In this document: positions 35,240 to 46,070 of the stretch, piece after piece
Layout: every line of letters starts with the position of its first letter
Numbering within the stretch: the stretch's first letter is position 1
Origin: Mesocentrotus franciscanus
Lineage: Eukaryota > Echinodermata > Echinoidea > Camarodonta > Strongylocentrotidae
Length of the DNA stretch: 64,000 bases
Direction of reading: 5' to 3'
Assembly: GCA_037976565.1 (NCBI GenBank)
Contig: CP137683.1
Coordinates: forward strand, 13,287,699-13,351,698
Made by a program: the position numbers and the translations under genes
The notes under the pieces: generated by a model
What the model was told of the DNA's origin: nothing
The model's database searches: none
What the model saw: the letters and a program-made list of their open reading frames with translations, nothing else

Positions 35240-36044
35240 GACGTATAGCTTTTCATGTACCTTTATTGGTTGGTTTACAAGATGGGAGGCTAATGGTGCA
35301 TCTGCACTCTTCAATGAATCTACAGGCAACTAACATTTATTTTTAATTCACACTAACATGGTAATTACCTTTAGATCTACTAAATATATTGCCCAAAAGC
35401 CAGTGACATTTATAAATGCATAATAATATCTTTTCAACATTAATGCACTTCTATACTGCCTTAAAGTACAACTATAGTTTTACATGTAATTGCCTATCAA
35501 AATATATTGTCAAGTAAATAAGAAATGTTTTCCCCCTAATACATTTACAAAACACACTCAGTAATAAGGTGTACAATGTTTGAAAGTACATGTACTTTAC
35601 AAAAATATTTCATTATTATATTAATGTGGTTAAAAAAAAAACTTTCAGAGGCAAAGGAAGAAATATGTGAAGTGTACGATTGGTGGTCTGCAACATAGAC
35701 TAGCCTATAGAAAAGTGTGATATTGGAGACATGCATATCCAATTACATGCTTTGTGGCTTCATCACATGACTTCACACAAGTACAGGTATCTGAACTAAT
35801 GAACAAAAATATATACATTACCAGGTGAAGCTGAGTAACACAATGGGTTAAGCAACAAAACAAAAAAAGCATGCGAGCTTTCCTTTTGTGGTCATGAAGT
35901 TGGCAAGTCTAGTCATGAAAGTATGTCAGGTTAAAGCCATTAATAGCCGATCTTCATGACAGAAAGGCTTTAGAGTGGTTTGTTGTGTGCAGTAAGGCCG
36001 TTACTGCCATAAGTGAGACATGGTTATGTGTAGAAATGTTATTA
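35237..36044. other. AT-rich non-coding DNA
   Basis: Nothing recognised. Confidence 0.5.
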
Positions 36045-36150
36045 ATCAGTCTCTCTCTTTCTCTCTTTCTTTCTCTCTTTTATTCTCTATCTCTCTTTCC
36101 TGCATTTCTTCTCTTTCTTCTTTCTCTCCCTCCCCCACTCTTTCTTTCTT

Positions 36151-36182
<32 letters not shown>

Positions 36183-36249
36183 TCTAGTCTAAGTGTCATA
36201 TCCATAGACTTTGGTGATCACACATATTCTGTCTTTAGCTTCTACCCCC

Positions 36250-36286
<37 letters not shown>

Positions 36287-36312
36287 ACTCCTTCTCTCTC
36301 TTCTGTCTTCAA
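36045..36312. repeat. (CT)n-rich low complexity
   Basis: CT/CTTT repeats at 36050-36185 and 36255-36303, separated by about 65 bp of ordinary sequence. Ser/Leu-rich frames are artefacts. Confidence 0.9.
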
Positions 36313-36599
36313 GTCTTTCTTAATGGTATCCCTCACAGTGCAATTCTCCTTCCCCTATATATTCATTTTCCCCTTCGATCTTTCCCACCTTTCTCAAAAG
36401 TGCTATAGATTCTCTAAACCTCCTTCACGTTTTTAAAACATACAGCATAAAAGCTTACAGTTAAATACTTACTTGCAACAGGGGATAATGCAATATGGTT
36501 CTGTACAGCCTGACTGCAATAGCAAATTCTTGAGGAACAGAATATAGGCCTAGACACAAAGAAAACACGCTACTGCTTGTGTTTATGGGTGTTTATGTT

Positions 36600-36800
36600 T
36601 ATAATCAGCTACCCTTGTAGTCGCAATCAGGTCATTCCGATTCTGACCTTTATCCTGTAACGAGCATTAATTATTCCATCAGGCATTTTTATCAGCTTGA
36701 TTTTTTCTCAGAGGCTGTGAGAGATTGCGGGTGCAATTAGGGGCAGAATAAATGACTTATAAACAATGGATAAGAAAAGGAAAATGGAGGGTAAATTGAT
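36600..36800. promoter_or_regulatory. Candidate regulatory module with homeodomain, GATA and Sox words
   Basis: GCATTAATTATTCC (36664-36677), TTTATCAG (36688-36695, GATA-type), GCAATTAG (36733-36740) and AACAATGG (36762-36769, Sox-type) lie within about 110 bp of non-repetitive DNA. These were read by eye. Function is inference. Confidence 0.3.
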
Positions 36801-37031
36801 TGGTATCAAATTGCCGACTGACCATAAAGATAGGAGTGGATAGTGATGTATAGTATAGGTAACTTGCATAATAATTGTTGCAGTGCATATAACGTCACGA
36901 CAATGTTAGGATGCATATATATTAGCAGTGCTTTGGTTTGTACAGATCAGTGTAAAAGATACGTTTCTGTTCACATGAGCTCTTTTAGGATTTGGTGTTG
37001 TATAAGTGTGATTTTCTCACAGTGACATTTA

Positions 37032-37580
37032 CCGTAAATCTCCGTGTATAAGGCGCACCTGTGTATAAGGCGCACCCCTATTTTTGAGGAAAAAAAAAAA
37101 AAAAAAAATCGTTTTTTTTTTTGGCGACTCTGACTCTGTCGGCAGCAAGCCAGGTCTGTGTTAAAAACCCACGCGGGAAGGACTTTCATTTAACTGCGAG
37201 GTGCAGTTGAAGGCTTTTAGAAGAATGTGTAAGACCATTAATGTAAATTAAAAACAGTAGAGGACCTAGGATAGGACCTTGTGGTATGCCATGTGTAATT
37301 TGGAGGAATTATTATTATAAACTACATATTGAGATCTATTAGACAGATTACTTTCAAACCAAGATGACAGACAAATTTGAGTGTTGTTCTAGTTTCCGAG
37401 TGGTGAGTCAACACACCGATTACTGAGCTGGGAGACATTGCCAGACATAGTGCCAGGTGGAGGGGCTTAAATCGAAAAAAAAAAAAAAAAAAAAAAATTG
37501 TACCCGTGTATAAGACGCACCCCCGACTTTCAATTTTTTTCGGCGGCAAAAAAGTGCGCCTTATACACGGAGATTTACGG
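37032..37580. mobile_element. TA-flanked TIR element with internal RT fragment (549 bp)
   Basis: Perfect 27-bp terminal inverted repeat starting CCGTAAATCTCCGTGTATAA and ending GGCGCAC, flanked by TA on both sides (37030-37031, 37581-37582). Each end carries a second inner copy, 'gtgtataaggcgcaccc' on the left and 'gtgtataagacgcaccccc' in inverted sense on the right. Poly-A, A/T and T runs lie just inside. TA duplications are typical of Tc1/mariner/pogo elements, so that group is inferred. No transposase. The interior contains the reverse-transcriptase piece annotated separately. Confidence 0.85.
37215..37385 (-). pseudogene. LINE reverse-transcriptase fragment inside the TIR element
   Basis: On the minus strand WFESNLSNRSQYVVYNNNS (near 37310-37362), then after a frameshift GIPQGPILGPLLF and LIYINGL (near 37231-37292). 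These match the RT order W-x-SYL-x-NR-x-Q-x-V ... GxPQGSxLGPLLFxxYxNDL seen in CR1/Jockey/Rex-type non-LTR elements. A stop follows near 37187, before any FADD box. It is broken by at least one frameshift and truncated at both ends. It sits wholly between the two TIRs, so it was either captured by the DNA element or inserted into it. Confidence 0.7.
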
Positions 37581-38159
37581 TATGTATTTTATTGTGTTTT
37601 ACCGGAGATTTTTTCAATTTACCAGAGCACTTTTGGATCTTTCATAAGCAAAATCGCTCACTGCTGCGGTGTAATTTTTTTCGCTGGTAAGGACATTACC
37701 TAAAATTGCACTGCTTGGATTATGTATACATAATACAAGTAAATCTCCACTTTAATAATGTTTACTATAGAACAAATATATACATAACTATGACCAAGGA
37801 TCTACAGTGTACTAGATTATAGCTGCTGGTATGACTCTTACCCATGATAATAATAATTCCTCACCTTCTAATTCTTCTAATTCTTCTAATTCTATTATTA
37901 CAAATGCAACAATACTATGGTACCACTCAACTGTTTCATACTCATGACATTACTTAATTTCTTCCTTAAAATTCTCCTTAATTTCCATTTCTATAACCGC
38001 TAATACTTTACTACATTTACTGCTACTGCAAGAAACTGCCAAAATACAAGAAATTCTATACTCATCGTGTAAAGACTCTGTAATTTCTACGGTATCTCTA
38101 CAGTGGTTGCAGACATTAAAAACAGAATCTTTATATCATATCACAAGCTTATTTCATGA

Positions 38160-38250
38160 CAAGCCATGTGAGACCATGATAAGACCAAGTACTGACCCTT
38201 GAGGGATCCCATGCATGACAGAATAACTCATATGATGGCTCACACAGTCT
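38160..38250 (-). pseudogene. Second LINE RT fragment, heavily decayed
   Basis: On the minus strand SVMHGIPQGSVLGLIMVSHG can be read around 38160-38225. GIPQGSVLG is the conserved RT motif; the expected 'GPLLF' that should follow is lost. It lies about 0.8 kb from the fragment at 37.2-37.4 kb on the same strand and may belong to another LINE copy. Confidence 0.5.
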
Positions 38251-38736
38251 ACAACATCAGACCTTTAGTGATTAAGGCACTGGAGAGAAGATATTTCTAA
38301 TCATTTTGACAGGCACTATTATCCATGGTTGTGAAATTAATCAGCTATATTTGAATGCAAATCTACCATTGAAGATTTAACTTCAATATAAAATGATTGC
38401 ATATAGGTGAACTTCTAACACTAGTGCTCATATCAAGAAGTCTGGTACACGATACTTATTTGAGAGTTAATAGTACACAGTGTTGAAGGTAAACAAGACA
38501 TTTAGAATACTGGAAAAGTGTTTTGCATAATTCCATTATCATAATATAATGTCCGCAGACTTCTGTCAACCTACATTACCGTAAAACCTTTTTTAAGCGG
38601 CAAGAAAATTTTCAATTTGCGTTTAAAAAATGCAGTTTAGTTACTTTTTTTTTATTTAGTGGCATGAAACTCTCAAGAATCTGGAACCCTCGGGAAATTA
38701 ACAAGACTTTCTTGCACATGATAGTATTTGATTTAA

Positions 38737-39114
38737 AGGCATTGTTTAACAATGTTAAATCTGAAATGCATGGCCATACGTGTTATCAGTGTCTGTGATA
38801 TTGTGTAATATTGAAGCCCTAAAAAAATTGCACTTCAAAATGATCAAGAAGTGCCTCAAAAAATAAAAAAATCTTTGAGTGACCAGATTTACCATACTCA
38901 TTTTCCCCAATAGACTGTAGTGTTATAAAAATCGTTAGGAAAACGAAAAATTAAATTTTGATTTCCAATCATAAATATCTTGATGCTCAGACAGGCGATC
39001 GGCTTGTAAAAGTCATGGGATTCCTGACAGACCTAAAGGTTTATAATTATGATTGCAGCATGACCTACATCCAGAATTTTGTTTCAGAATCTGAGGCAAT
39101 GTTACCGAGTCACT
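38737..39114. mobile_element. TTAA-type MITE, copy 2 (378 bp)
   Basis: Flanked by TTAA at 38733-38736 and 39115-39118. Begins AGGCATTGTTTAACAATG and ends GTTACCGAGTCACT. Collinear with 26286-26663 over the whole 378 bp. TIRs are weak (AG...TAAC shared). Non-coding. Confidence 0.8.
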
Positions 39115-39381
39115 TTAACAGTTAACTGCTAAACATGCTTTCCACAAGCAGCTTTGTTTTCAACAGGAACAGATGGTTGGACTAAGGTCTGAACCAACAG
39201 ACTAACCATCACACTCAGATCACCTACCGTGCTGTAATTGACCAACTTTACTCTGTTAATATGAGAAAATTAGTATCTGCCAAATCACGTTACAATTATG
39301 GATCTATGAATATTAGCATGTACTGTAACTTTGTGGGGGAGGAAAACTGACCCACATGCACCATCTTGTGCATTGCCTGCT

Positions 39382-39440
39382 GAGGGCCAGGACGGTCTTA
39401 ACTCTGTAACGTGCCGTTAGTTAATGCCCTTCTGGCTCTC
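39382..39440. repeat. GAGCCAGAAGGG palindromic hairpin element
   Basis: Left arm 'gagggccaggacggtcttaa', right arm 'gttaatgcccttctggctct'. A lone left arm 'tgagccagaagggagctata' follows at 39541-39565, suggesting two insertions or one split copy. Confidence 0.7.
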
Positions 39441-39597
39441 GACTAACAATGTAATCTTGAATGAGCCATACTCCAGTAAATCACTTATTGGAAAATTAGA
39501 TTGCGATTTGGGGATAAAACATTATTATTATTATTGACTATGAGCCAGAAGGGAGCTATATCATACACTTTTAAATAGAGTACCCTCCGCGATTTCA

Positions 39598-39910
39598 GCA
39601 AGATATAGAGAGAAACAAAGGAAGAAGTGAGAGAAGTGAGAGGAGAGAGAGAGAGAGAGAGAAACAGAGAAAAAGAGGAGAAAGAGAAGACAGAGTGAAG
39701 GGAGAAAGAGAGAAGGGAGGGAGAGAGAGGAGAGGAGGGGAGGGGTAAGAGAATAACCAGAAGAGTCACAGGGACATTCAGAAAGACTGGCAAACAAAAT
39801 GAACATTTATAAAGAAAACAGAAGATTGAGAAAAAGAGAGAAGAAATAGAGAAAGCGAGAGAGACAGAGAGACAGAGAGAGACAGACAGAGAGGGAGGCA
39901 TCCTTGTATA
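39598..39910. repeat. Purine-rich (GA)n tract
   Basis: GA/GGA/GACA low complexity on the + strand. The 179-codon minus frame across it is an artefact. Confidence 0.9.
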
Positions 39911-40330
39911 TAGAGCAAGAAAGACATGAAAGGGGGGATCCCTCATTTCCTCCTCCTCCTTCACCCCAAAATCTCTGCTTCTCCCTTCACCCCAAATGAT
40001 GAAAGGCAAATAAGGAGCATTCAATCATGGACCATGATTCAATGCATGGAGAGAAAGCAAAAAGAAAGAATAAGAGGGGGGACTCCCTACCTCTTTACTC
40101 CAAAACATCTCAGCTTCTCCCTCCATCCAAGATGATGAAAGACAAATGATGAGCATTCCATACATGGAGAGAAATAAAGAGAAAACAAAAAGAAAGAAAA
40201 GGAGAGAAAGAGAGGGGAAGATCCTCATTCTCCCCTCCTTCTCCTTCAATCCCAGAATCTCTGCATCTTCCTTCACCCCCGATGATGAAAGACAAATGAT
40301 GAGCAATTGATGCATGGAGAGCTCGCAGAG
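39911..40330. repeat. Tandem repeat, about 130-150 bp unit, 3 copies
   Basis: Each unit has a purine lead-in, then a 'ctc[ac]tt/ctcctccttcaccccaaaa' pyrimidine block, 'tctctgcttctccctt', 'gatgatgaaag[ag]caaat' and 'gagcatt'. Unit cores lie near 39930-40022, 40079-40157 and 40222-40306. Confidence 0.75.
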
Positions 40331-40457
40331 GACACACATTTTTCATTTCTATGCAAATGGGCCTAATTCAGCACAGTAATTAATCATTCAGGCTCCCACC
40401 AGGGAGAGATAGAGTGACGTCATTCAAGGAAAGTCGGGGAAGATATTTGATGCAGTT

Positions 40458-40549
40458 TGAAGAACCAGTTATAGGGAAATGATACAATAGTGTGTGTAAG
40501 GGGAGGGGGGTGGTATAGGAGATCTAATGAGAAAGATATATAGACAGGT

Positions 40550-40593
<44 letters not shown>

Positions 40594-40760
40594 GAGACAG
40601 ACAGAGAGAGAGAGAGGAGACAGACATAGTGAGAGAGAAAGATAAAGAGAGAGAGAAAGAGAGAGAGAGAGAAAGAGAGAGAAATTCAGAGAGAGATAGA
40701 GAGGGAAGATATAAAAACCTACCAGTTTGAAGAACTGGTAGACCTATAGGTAACTGATGC
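40458..40760. repeat. (GA)n tract between short direct repeats
   Basis: About 190 bp of GA-rich low complexity (40530-40710), flanked by 'gtttgaagaaccagttatag...atgatacaatag' on the left and 'gtttgaagaactggtagacc...ctgatgcaagag' on the right, a diverged direct repeat about 270 bp apart. Confidence 0.75.
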
Positions 40761-42260
40761 AAGAGTTATAATGGGGTGGGGAGGCATAAGTAATAAAAAA
40801 AAGAACTCTGACAAGCAAACAAAGAAGAACAGAACACATAACAGTTTTAGCTGCTTTTTTCATCAAATTTAAACATATATCTGACGAGCAAGCAACAACA
40901 AAAATACAACCTCCAAAAGTTTATTTAAATATAATTTAAGACAGATATAATCTATTTTTTTTGGGGGGGGGGAGACAATGATACTTAAGAGTTTTTTGGA
41001 TTAATGACAATGGGAAAGGTCCTCAAAATGTAATGACAGGTAAAAGGTAATAACATGTAAAAGAGTTGTCAATTTACTTGATTGCTGCAAAGGCGAAATT
41101 CTAATTTTATAGGTTCCATCTTGCCCCCCCCCCTTCCGTCCAACTTTCCATATGGAATTAAATATCTTCGGGATAAAATCAAATGATAAAATCACAGAGT
41201 TGCCATTTTACTTGATGCAAGAGTGACCTATTCCTTTAAGGGTTCCATCATGCACCCGCCCCTTCCCTCCAACTATTCCCAAATGCACCCCAACATCACA
41301 TTCCAACACGCAACAAGAGATAAGAACAAATATAATGAGTATATGTGAGTGACAGGTCGCCTCCTCTCCCATAATGCAACTGTTTCATGTTTGAAGACAG
41401 AGCACTATACATCATTCTGTTCTTAACCTTGCCCGCTTGCATTAGCGCAGAAATACATTCTCATTCTCCTGAATCTAAATATATTTGATGGGGGAGGGGG
41501 ATGTTATCAAGAAATTGATAGCAACAGATAAATGCTGATATGAGAACTATTTTAACTCGATCTGGCTGGTGTGTTCCTACAATACGAGAATTACATGTAT
41601 TTCACCTGAACATATTGATTATTGCTGGGCTTGTCAAAAATCTTTTTGACTTGTGACCCCTAACCCCACCCCCCTCCTCCCCCTCCTGAAAGAGATTCCT
41701 AGATCCGCCCTATGTCTATTGAATCGCAATAGTGTAAACACAACCTCTACATTTTAATAGGGCATTCCATCATGCTTATCACGTGTTATCATTATCATAT
41801 CAACAGTACACATTCAACACCATGCACAATAGTAAATTCAATCGCATGTACGTGTAAAGTACATGAAGTGTTCTTACGATAGCACTGGATGTTTCAATTC
41901 TATATTTTAAAAAAATTGTCAAGTTCCTTTCCAAAGCTAAAGGTATATGAAAAAGAAAAAAAAAACCTTGTTTAACTCTTCTTCCTTTTTTTTGGAGGGG
42001 CACCACCCAGCCCCAAAATCATGAATCAACCAAGGGTACTTTCACAGGTCATACTAAAAAACGACAAGTAAACATGGTTTGTGGGATAATTTGAACTATA
42101 TATCTGTATGTACGTGTACGTAAGCTTTAGCAAGTTAGCGAGTGGTAATTTATTACAAGCGACACACACTTGTATCATCACCCTCGTCCATGGCAAATAT
42201 TGAAATGAGATCATGTGATCGAGCTATAACCCCACGAGATTGTGCCAGTCCAAACACAGG
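40761..42260. other. Non-coding DNA
   Basis: No gene seen. C-runs and G-runs occur near 40962-40973 and 41124-41134. Two 'gcaag...tccatc...gcaccc/gccccc' blocks around 41086-41145 and 41216-41275 are weakly similar. Confidence 0.45.
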
Positions 42261-42630
42261 ACCTGTGTTCAGACTGCCAAAATTCATCGTATAAACATGA
42301 AGCTAGAAGATAAGTACTTGAATTTTTCCCTAGTCTAAATGCACTAATAAGAAATGTCATATAATGAAATGCCGTGAAGCGAAATTCAAGTTTGCGCATC
42401 GTTTCAAAGAATCAGGGGCACTCTCGAGTCGTAGTAATAATGTCCGAAATATCTTTTTAACTGGGCAGCTAGAGCTTGTCGTGAACATGCACTGATGTTT
42501 GACTACCTGTCACATCAAGTGACCTGCTTAAAACTAGTTTCTTTATCCGACGTTTCTTTATACGATGTTCTCTTTCGCTACATGATGATCTTTTAAACGT
42601 TTCTTTAGAAGAGTATGAACAGACTGCTAG
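42261..42630. mobile_element. Non-autonomous TIR DNA transposon (MITE), diverged
   Basis: Left 'acctgtgttcagactgccaa' and inverted right 'gcagtctgttcatactcttc'. Subterminal 'cgtataaac' and 'catataatgaaatgccgtga' on the left; inverted 'tttctttatacgatgttc' and 'tttctttatccgacg' on the right. Flanked by a diverged direct repeat 'agctataaccccacgagatt' / 'agctgtaaccccaaaagatt'. Related to the elements at 25.4 and 27.0 kb. Confidence 0.5.
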
Positions 42631-42872
42631 CTGTAACCCCAAAAGATTGGAGACAGACCAAACAGTGACATTCATAAACAATGTTATCACCCTCTTAACA
42701 AATGGTACTAAAAGAAGATCTTTGAACCCTAACAAATACCACCAGGTTGGAAGTTCAGGGAGAGAAATGTGGAGAGGAGGTAGTAGAGGATTATATTTGA
42801 GACTCTGAGACCCAGCCCCTTATGAGAATACATAAAACCAGATGTATGAGAAATATTAAAAAATATTATTCT

Positions 42873-42900
42873 AGCAGTAGTAGTAGTAGTAGTAGTAGTA

Positions 42901-42949
<49 letters not shown>

Positions 42950-42976
42950 AGGATGTAGTAAGAGGAGCAATGTTGC

Positions 42977-43011
<35 letters not shown>

Positions 43012-43055
43012 ATCTGATATTAGTAATAGTAGTAGTAGTAGTAGTATCTGTAGCA
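42873..43055. repeat. (GTA)n trinucleotide cluster
   Basis: Three GTA runs (about 42874-42957, 42977-43012 and 43019-43050). The poly-Ser/poly-Val frames are artefacts. Confidence 0.95.
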
Positions 43056-43080
43056 GTAATAGAAGGGCTTTATCACCATG

Positions 43081-43310
43081 TATGGTAATAGCTCAGCACC
43101 CTTCTATCGCCTTTCATCAAATATTGTCTACGTATAAAACATATGAGTTAATGCCCTTCTGGCTCTCACCATGAGATATGAGCTGTTCTAGATTAATGAG
43201 TTATTATCTTTCTAGCACTAAATATAAAACATCATCCATGCATAATTCTAGCTTCCATCATGTTGTAAAGACAGGAGAAAATGATTTCAAAGTAAAGCAA
43301 TAAGGAGGAG
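43081..43310. repeat. GAGCCAGAAGGG hairpin arms, left of SINE
   Basis: A right arm 'gagttaatgcccttctggct' lies at 43145-43167 and a decayed one ('ctcagcacccttctatcgcc') at 43092-43113. The rest to 43309 is plain AT-rich DNA. Confidence 0.6.
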
Positions 43311-43508
43311 CAATAGCTCAGTTGGTAGAGCAGTGGTCTCGTAATCCGGCGACCCGGGTTCGAAACCAAGTCGATGTGCTAGTGCCCTTTGGTAAGGCAT
43401 TAATCCTCATTACCAGGTCCGTCAGATAGGACCTAAAGCCGTCGGTCCTCTGGTTGCTTACTAACAAGCATTTATGTTTTTTAGCAGTCAGGTAAAATAA
43501 CCACCACA
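43311..43508 (+). mobile_element. tRNA-derived SINE (copy 2, best-preserved pol III boxes)
   Basis: A box TAGCTCAGTTGGTAGAGC (from about 43315) and B box GGGTTCGAAACC (from about 43357) lie 30-odd bp apart, with 'tctcgtaatccggcgacccg' between. The body continues with 'gctagtgccctttggtaagg', 'cattaatcctcattaccagg', and a tail region ending near 'gcagtcaggtaaaataacca'. The tRNA-like part lacks a matching acceptor stem and is followed directly by the SINE body, so this is a SINE, not a tRNA gene. Confidence 0.85.
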
Positions 43509-43519
43509 ACCAAATCAAA

Positions 43520-43702
43520 TATGAATTAACACCCTTCTGGCTCTCATCATAAAATACCATGTTGTCAAAAAGACAGAGAGAATGAACCGAAGTGAAATTA
43601 TATGAAATAACTCCCTTCTGCCTCCCACCATAAAATCTTGTCCACTGCAAGACAGAAGAGCATCAACTCTATGTAAAAGTTACGCAACGTCCTACTGGCT
43701 TT
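43520..43702. repeat. Three hairpin-family arms, right of SINE
   Basis: 'attaacacccttctggctct' (43525-43544), 'aataactcccttctgcctcc' (43606-43626) and 'catcaactctatgtaaaagt...cctactggctttcac' (43661-43705), spaced about 80 bp. Together with the arm at 43145 they make a small cluster interrupted by the SINE. Confidence 0.65.
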
Positions 43703-44597
43703 CACTGTACACTACATGGTTTTCTAGATTGATCAGGGTGTCTGCAAGTTTGACAAGATGCACATTTTCAATCGCCAGGTGGGATTCCAAATTCCCCCTT
43801 TTTAATCATATTTTCTTTCCTCCATAAAAAAAGAGCTGCACCTGTGGACCTTTCTGGCAAAACAGATTATAAATTATGGGAGAAAGTAGTAGGGAATGCC
43901 AACCTGATAGCTATATGCCTGCTATCAACTGTTAATGCAAAGTAGGTATGTACATGTTTATGTCATCAAACAACACTTTTGTCTCTCTGTATCTCAATTT
44001 TTTTGTTTTCGATATCTTCCCTGAAAGAGCAGGACGCTATCAAATTTGTGACACCTCAACCTTTTCTCTGCCATACGTAAATGCAACACTCTGAAAACAA
44101 AATGCAAAGTTTAATCAGAATAGCTATATATGGTACTGTGAAGAGCTATTTTTGTTTTCCTGAAAACAACAGAACATGTGTGCTTTACATTTTGATCCAA
44201 TTTTGCAATGCACCCCACAATAGCAATGGAAATGAATAAATGAAGGCAAAATATACTAAAACTTGAAAGACATAATAAGACTAGAACATTTAAGAGGCCA
44301 TCAAAGGGCAGCACATTTTACGCCTTGTAATTACAATTTTCAAATATGAAAGACGGTTTATCACTTTTTCTACGTATTTCATGGAGGAATTTGTATTTTG
44401 ATTGCTGTAACTAACAAACACAATCATTAAACAAAATATATATAATCCCTGCACTAACGTAAGGCACAATTTTTCAGTATACATCTTTGTTTAATGTCAG
44501 CTAGTACAAAAAGTACCATTATTGTTAACATTTGTGACCACAACAAGATGTCATTATTATACTTATTATAAAGGGAATGTCAGATGTATTCATGTTT
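43703..44597. other. AT-rich non-coding DNA
   Basis: Nothing recognised. Confidence 0.5.
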
Positions 44598-46070
44598 TTC
44601 TTGGGATAGTTTGAAAACAGGTATTGTGGAATTTCAGCCACTACACTTTTCTTTCAAGTACCCCAATCGTCGTCACACATAACCACAACACGCAGTCATC
44701 GATCCATTACTTAAACAAGAGAAACAAAAAATAGGATATGCATTTATGTATTTCTCAGGCCCGATTGTAAACAGGTTTGTGGAATTTCAGCCAGTGCCAA
44801 GAACATTGACTTTTCTATAAAGTACCCCCAATCGTCGTCACACATAACCACAACACGCAGTCATCTTTCCATTATTTAAAGGGCAAGTCCACTCCAAAAA
44901 GAACTTACTTTCAATAAAAGCAGAAAAATCAGACAAACCAATAAAAAAAAGTTTGAGCAAAATCGGATAACTAATAAGAAAGTTATGAATTTTTGAAAAA
45001 GTATGTAAAACTATGGAACAATGAGAATCACGACACAAATTGCCAAGATGGTTATCAGTTTGTGACGTCATGTCCTCACAACTTATCAATTGCTTTATAT
45101 AGTTTAATCCCATTAATTTCCCTTTTATCCCCAAAACTTGATTTCCCATGCCTTTGCCCAGGTTATATGATTTGTATCATATTGCGTGCATGACATTTCC
45201 CCAAAACTTTAATGAATTTTGAAGAATTGATACTATTTTCTGAATATTGTATTTCATAATTATTGATTTTTATATAAATAGTTTATCAAAATTCAATTTT
45301 TTCATGATTTAACTAGACAAACTTACTCTTTATTTGTGCATCCACACAAAAACATATTACTAACAATCTAACTTGGATGCTGGTGTGAAGAAATAAGATT
45401 CTTAGGGTGAAAATAGGAAATTTATATTATCAATATAAAGAAAATAATTAGTGGATAGTGAGGACCATACGTCACAGACTCATGAGTGAGTTGCCAATTT
45501 GTGTAGTGATTTTCAAAGTTTTTCATGTCATTAAAAATTCATAACTTTCTTATTAGTTATCCGATTTTGCTCAAACTTTTTTTGATTGGTTTGTCTGATT
45601 TTTCTGGTTCTATTGAAAGTAAGTTATTTTTGAGTGGACTTGGGCTTTAAACTAGAGAAACTAAAAATAAGATACGCATTTCTGTTTTTCTCAGGCCAGA
45701 ATGTAAACAGGTTTGTGGAATTTCAGCCAGTACACTTGAACATTGACTTTCCTGGAAAGTACCCTAATCATTAGCTCATGTTTTTATGGAGAAACGTAAA
45801 AAATGGGATATGCGCATTTCTGATTTTGTCAGGCTAGTTTGAAAACAGGTTTGTGGAATGTCATCAAGTGCACTTGAACATTGACTTTTCTATAAAGTAC
45901 CCCAATCGTCGTCACACATAACCACAACATGCAGTCATCTTTCCATCATTTGAACTAGAGAAACTAAAAATAGGATACGCATTTCTGTTTTTCTAAGGCC
46001 AGATAGTAAACATCTTTGTTTTGTTTGTTTATAGGGATACGAAAAATAGGATATGCATTTTTTTTTCTCA
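44598..46070. repeat. Tandem repeat, about 160-180 bp unit, 4-5 copies, split by a MITE
   Basis: Each unit contains 'ggatatgcatttctgttttt' or 'ggatacgcatttct', 'ctcaggcc', 'gtaaacaggtttgtggaatt', 'tcagccagt', 'gaacattgacttttctataa', 'agtaccccaatcgtcgtcac' and 'acataaccacaacacgcagt'. Copies run from about 44598, 44735, 45660, 45795 and 45965 (partial). The array is continuous once the TTAA element at 44880-45646 is ignored. Confidence 0.85.
44880..45646. mobile_element. TTAA-flanked MITE with about 120-bp TIRs, nested in a satellite array
   Basis: TTAA lies at 44876-44879 and 45647-45650. Left end AGGGCAAGTCCACTCC, right end inverted AGCCCAAGTCCACTC. The inverted match extends about 120 bp through 'aacttactttcaata', 'aaaaatcagacaaaccaat', 'gtttgagcaaaatcgg' and 'ataactaataagaaagtt'. 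The 767-bp element has no long frame. TTAA duplications fit piggyBac or Kolobok non-autonomous elements. This terminal sequence is one I associate with sea-urchin genomes. Confidence 0.9.

Noticed and set aside
42822..43088. Poly-Ser frame
   Set aside because: (GTA)n microsatellite read in one frame.
43311..43385. Functional tRNA gene
   Set aside because: Good A and B boxes, but no closing acceptor stem or terminator T-run, and the SINE body follows directly.
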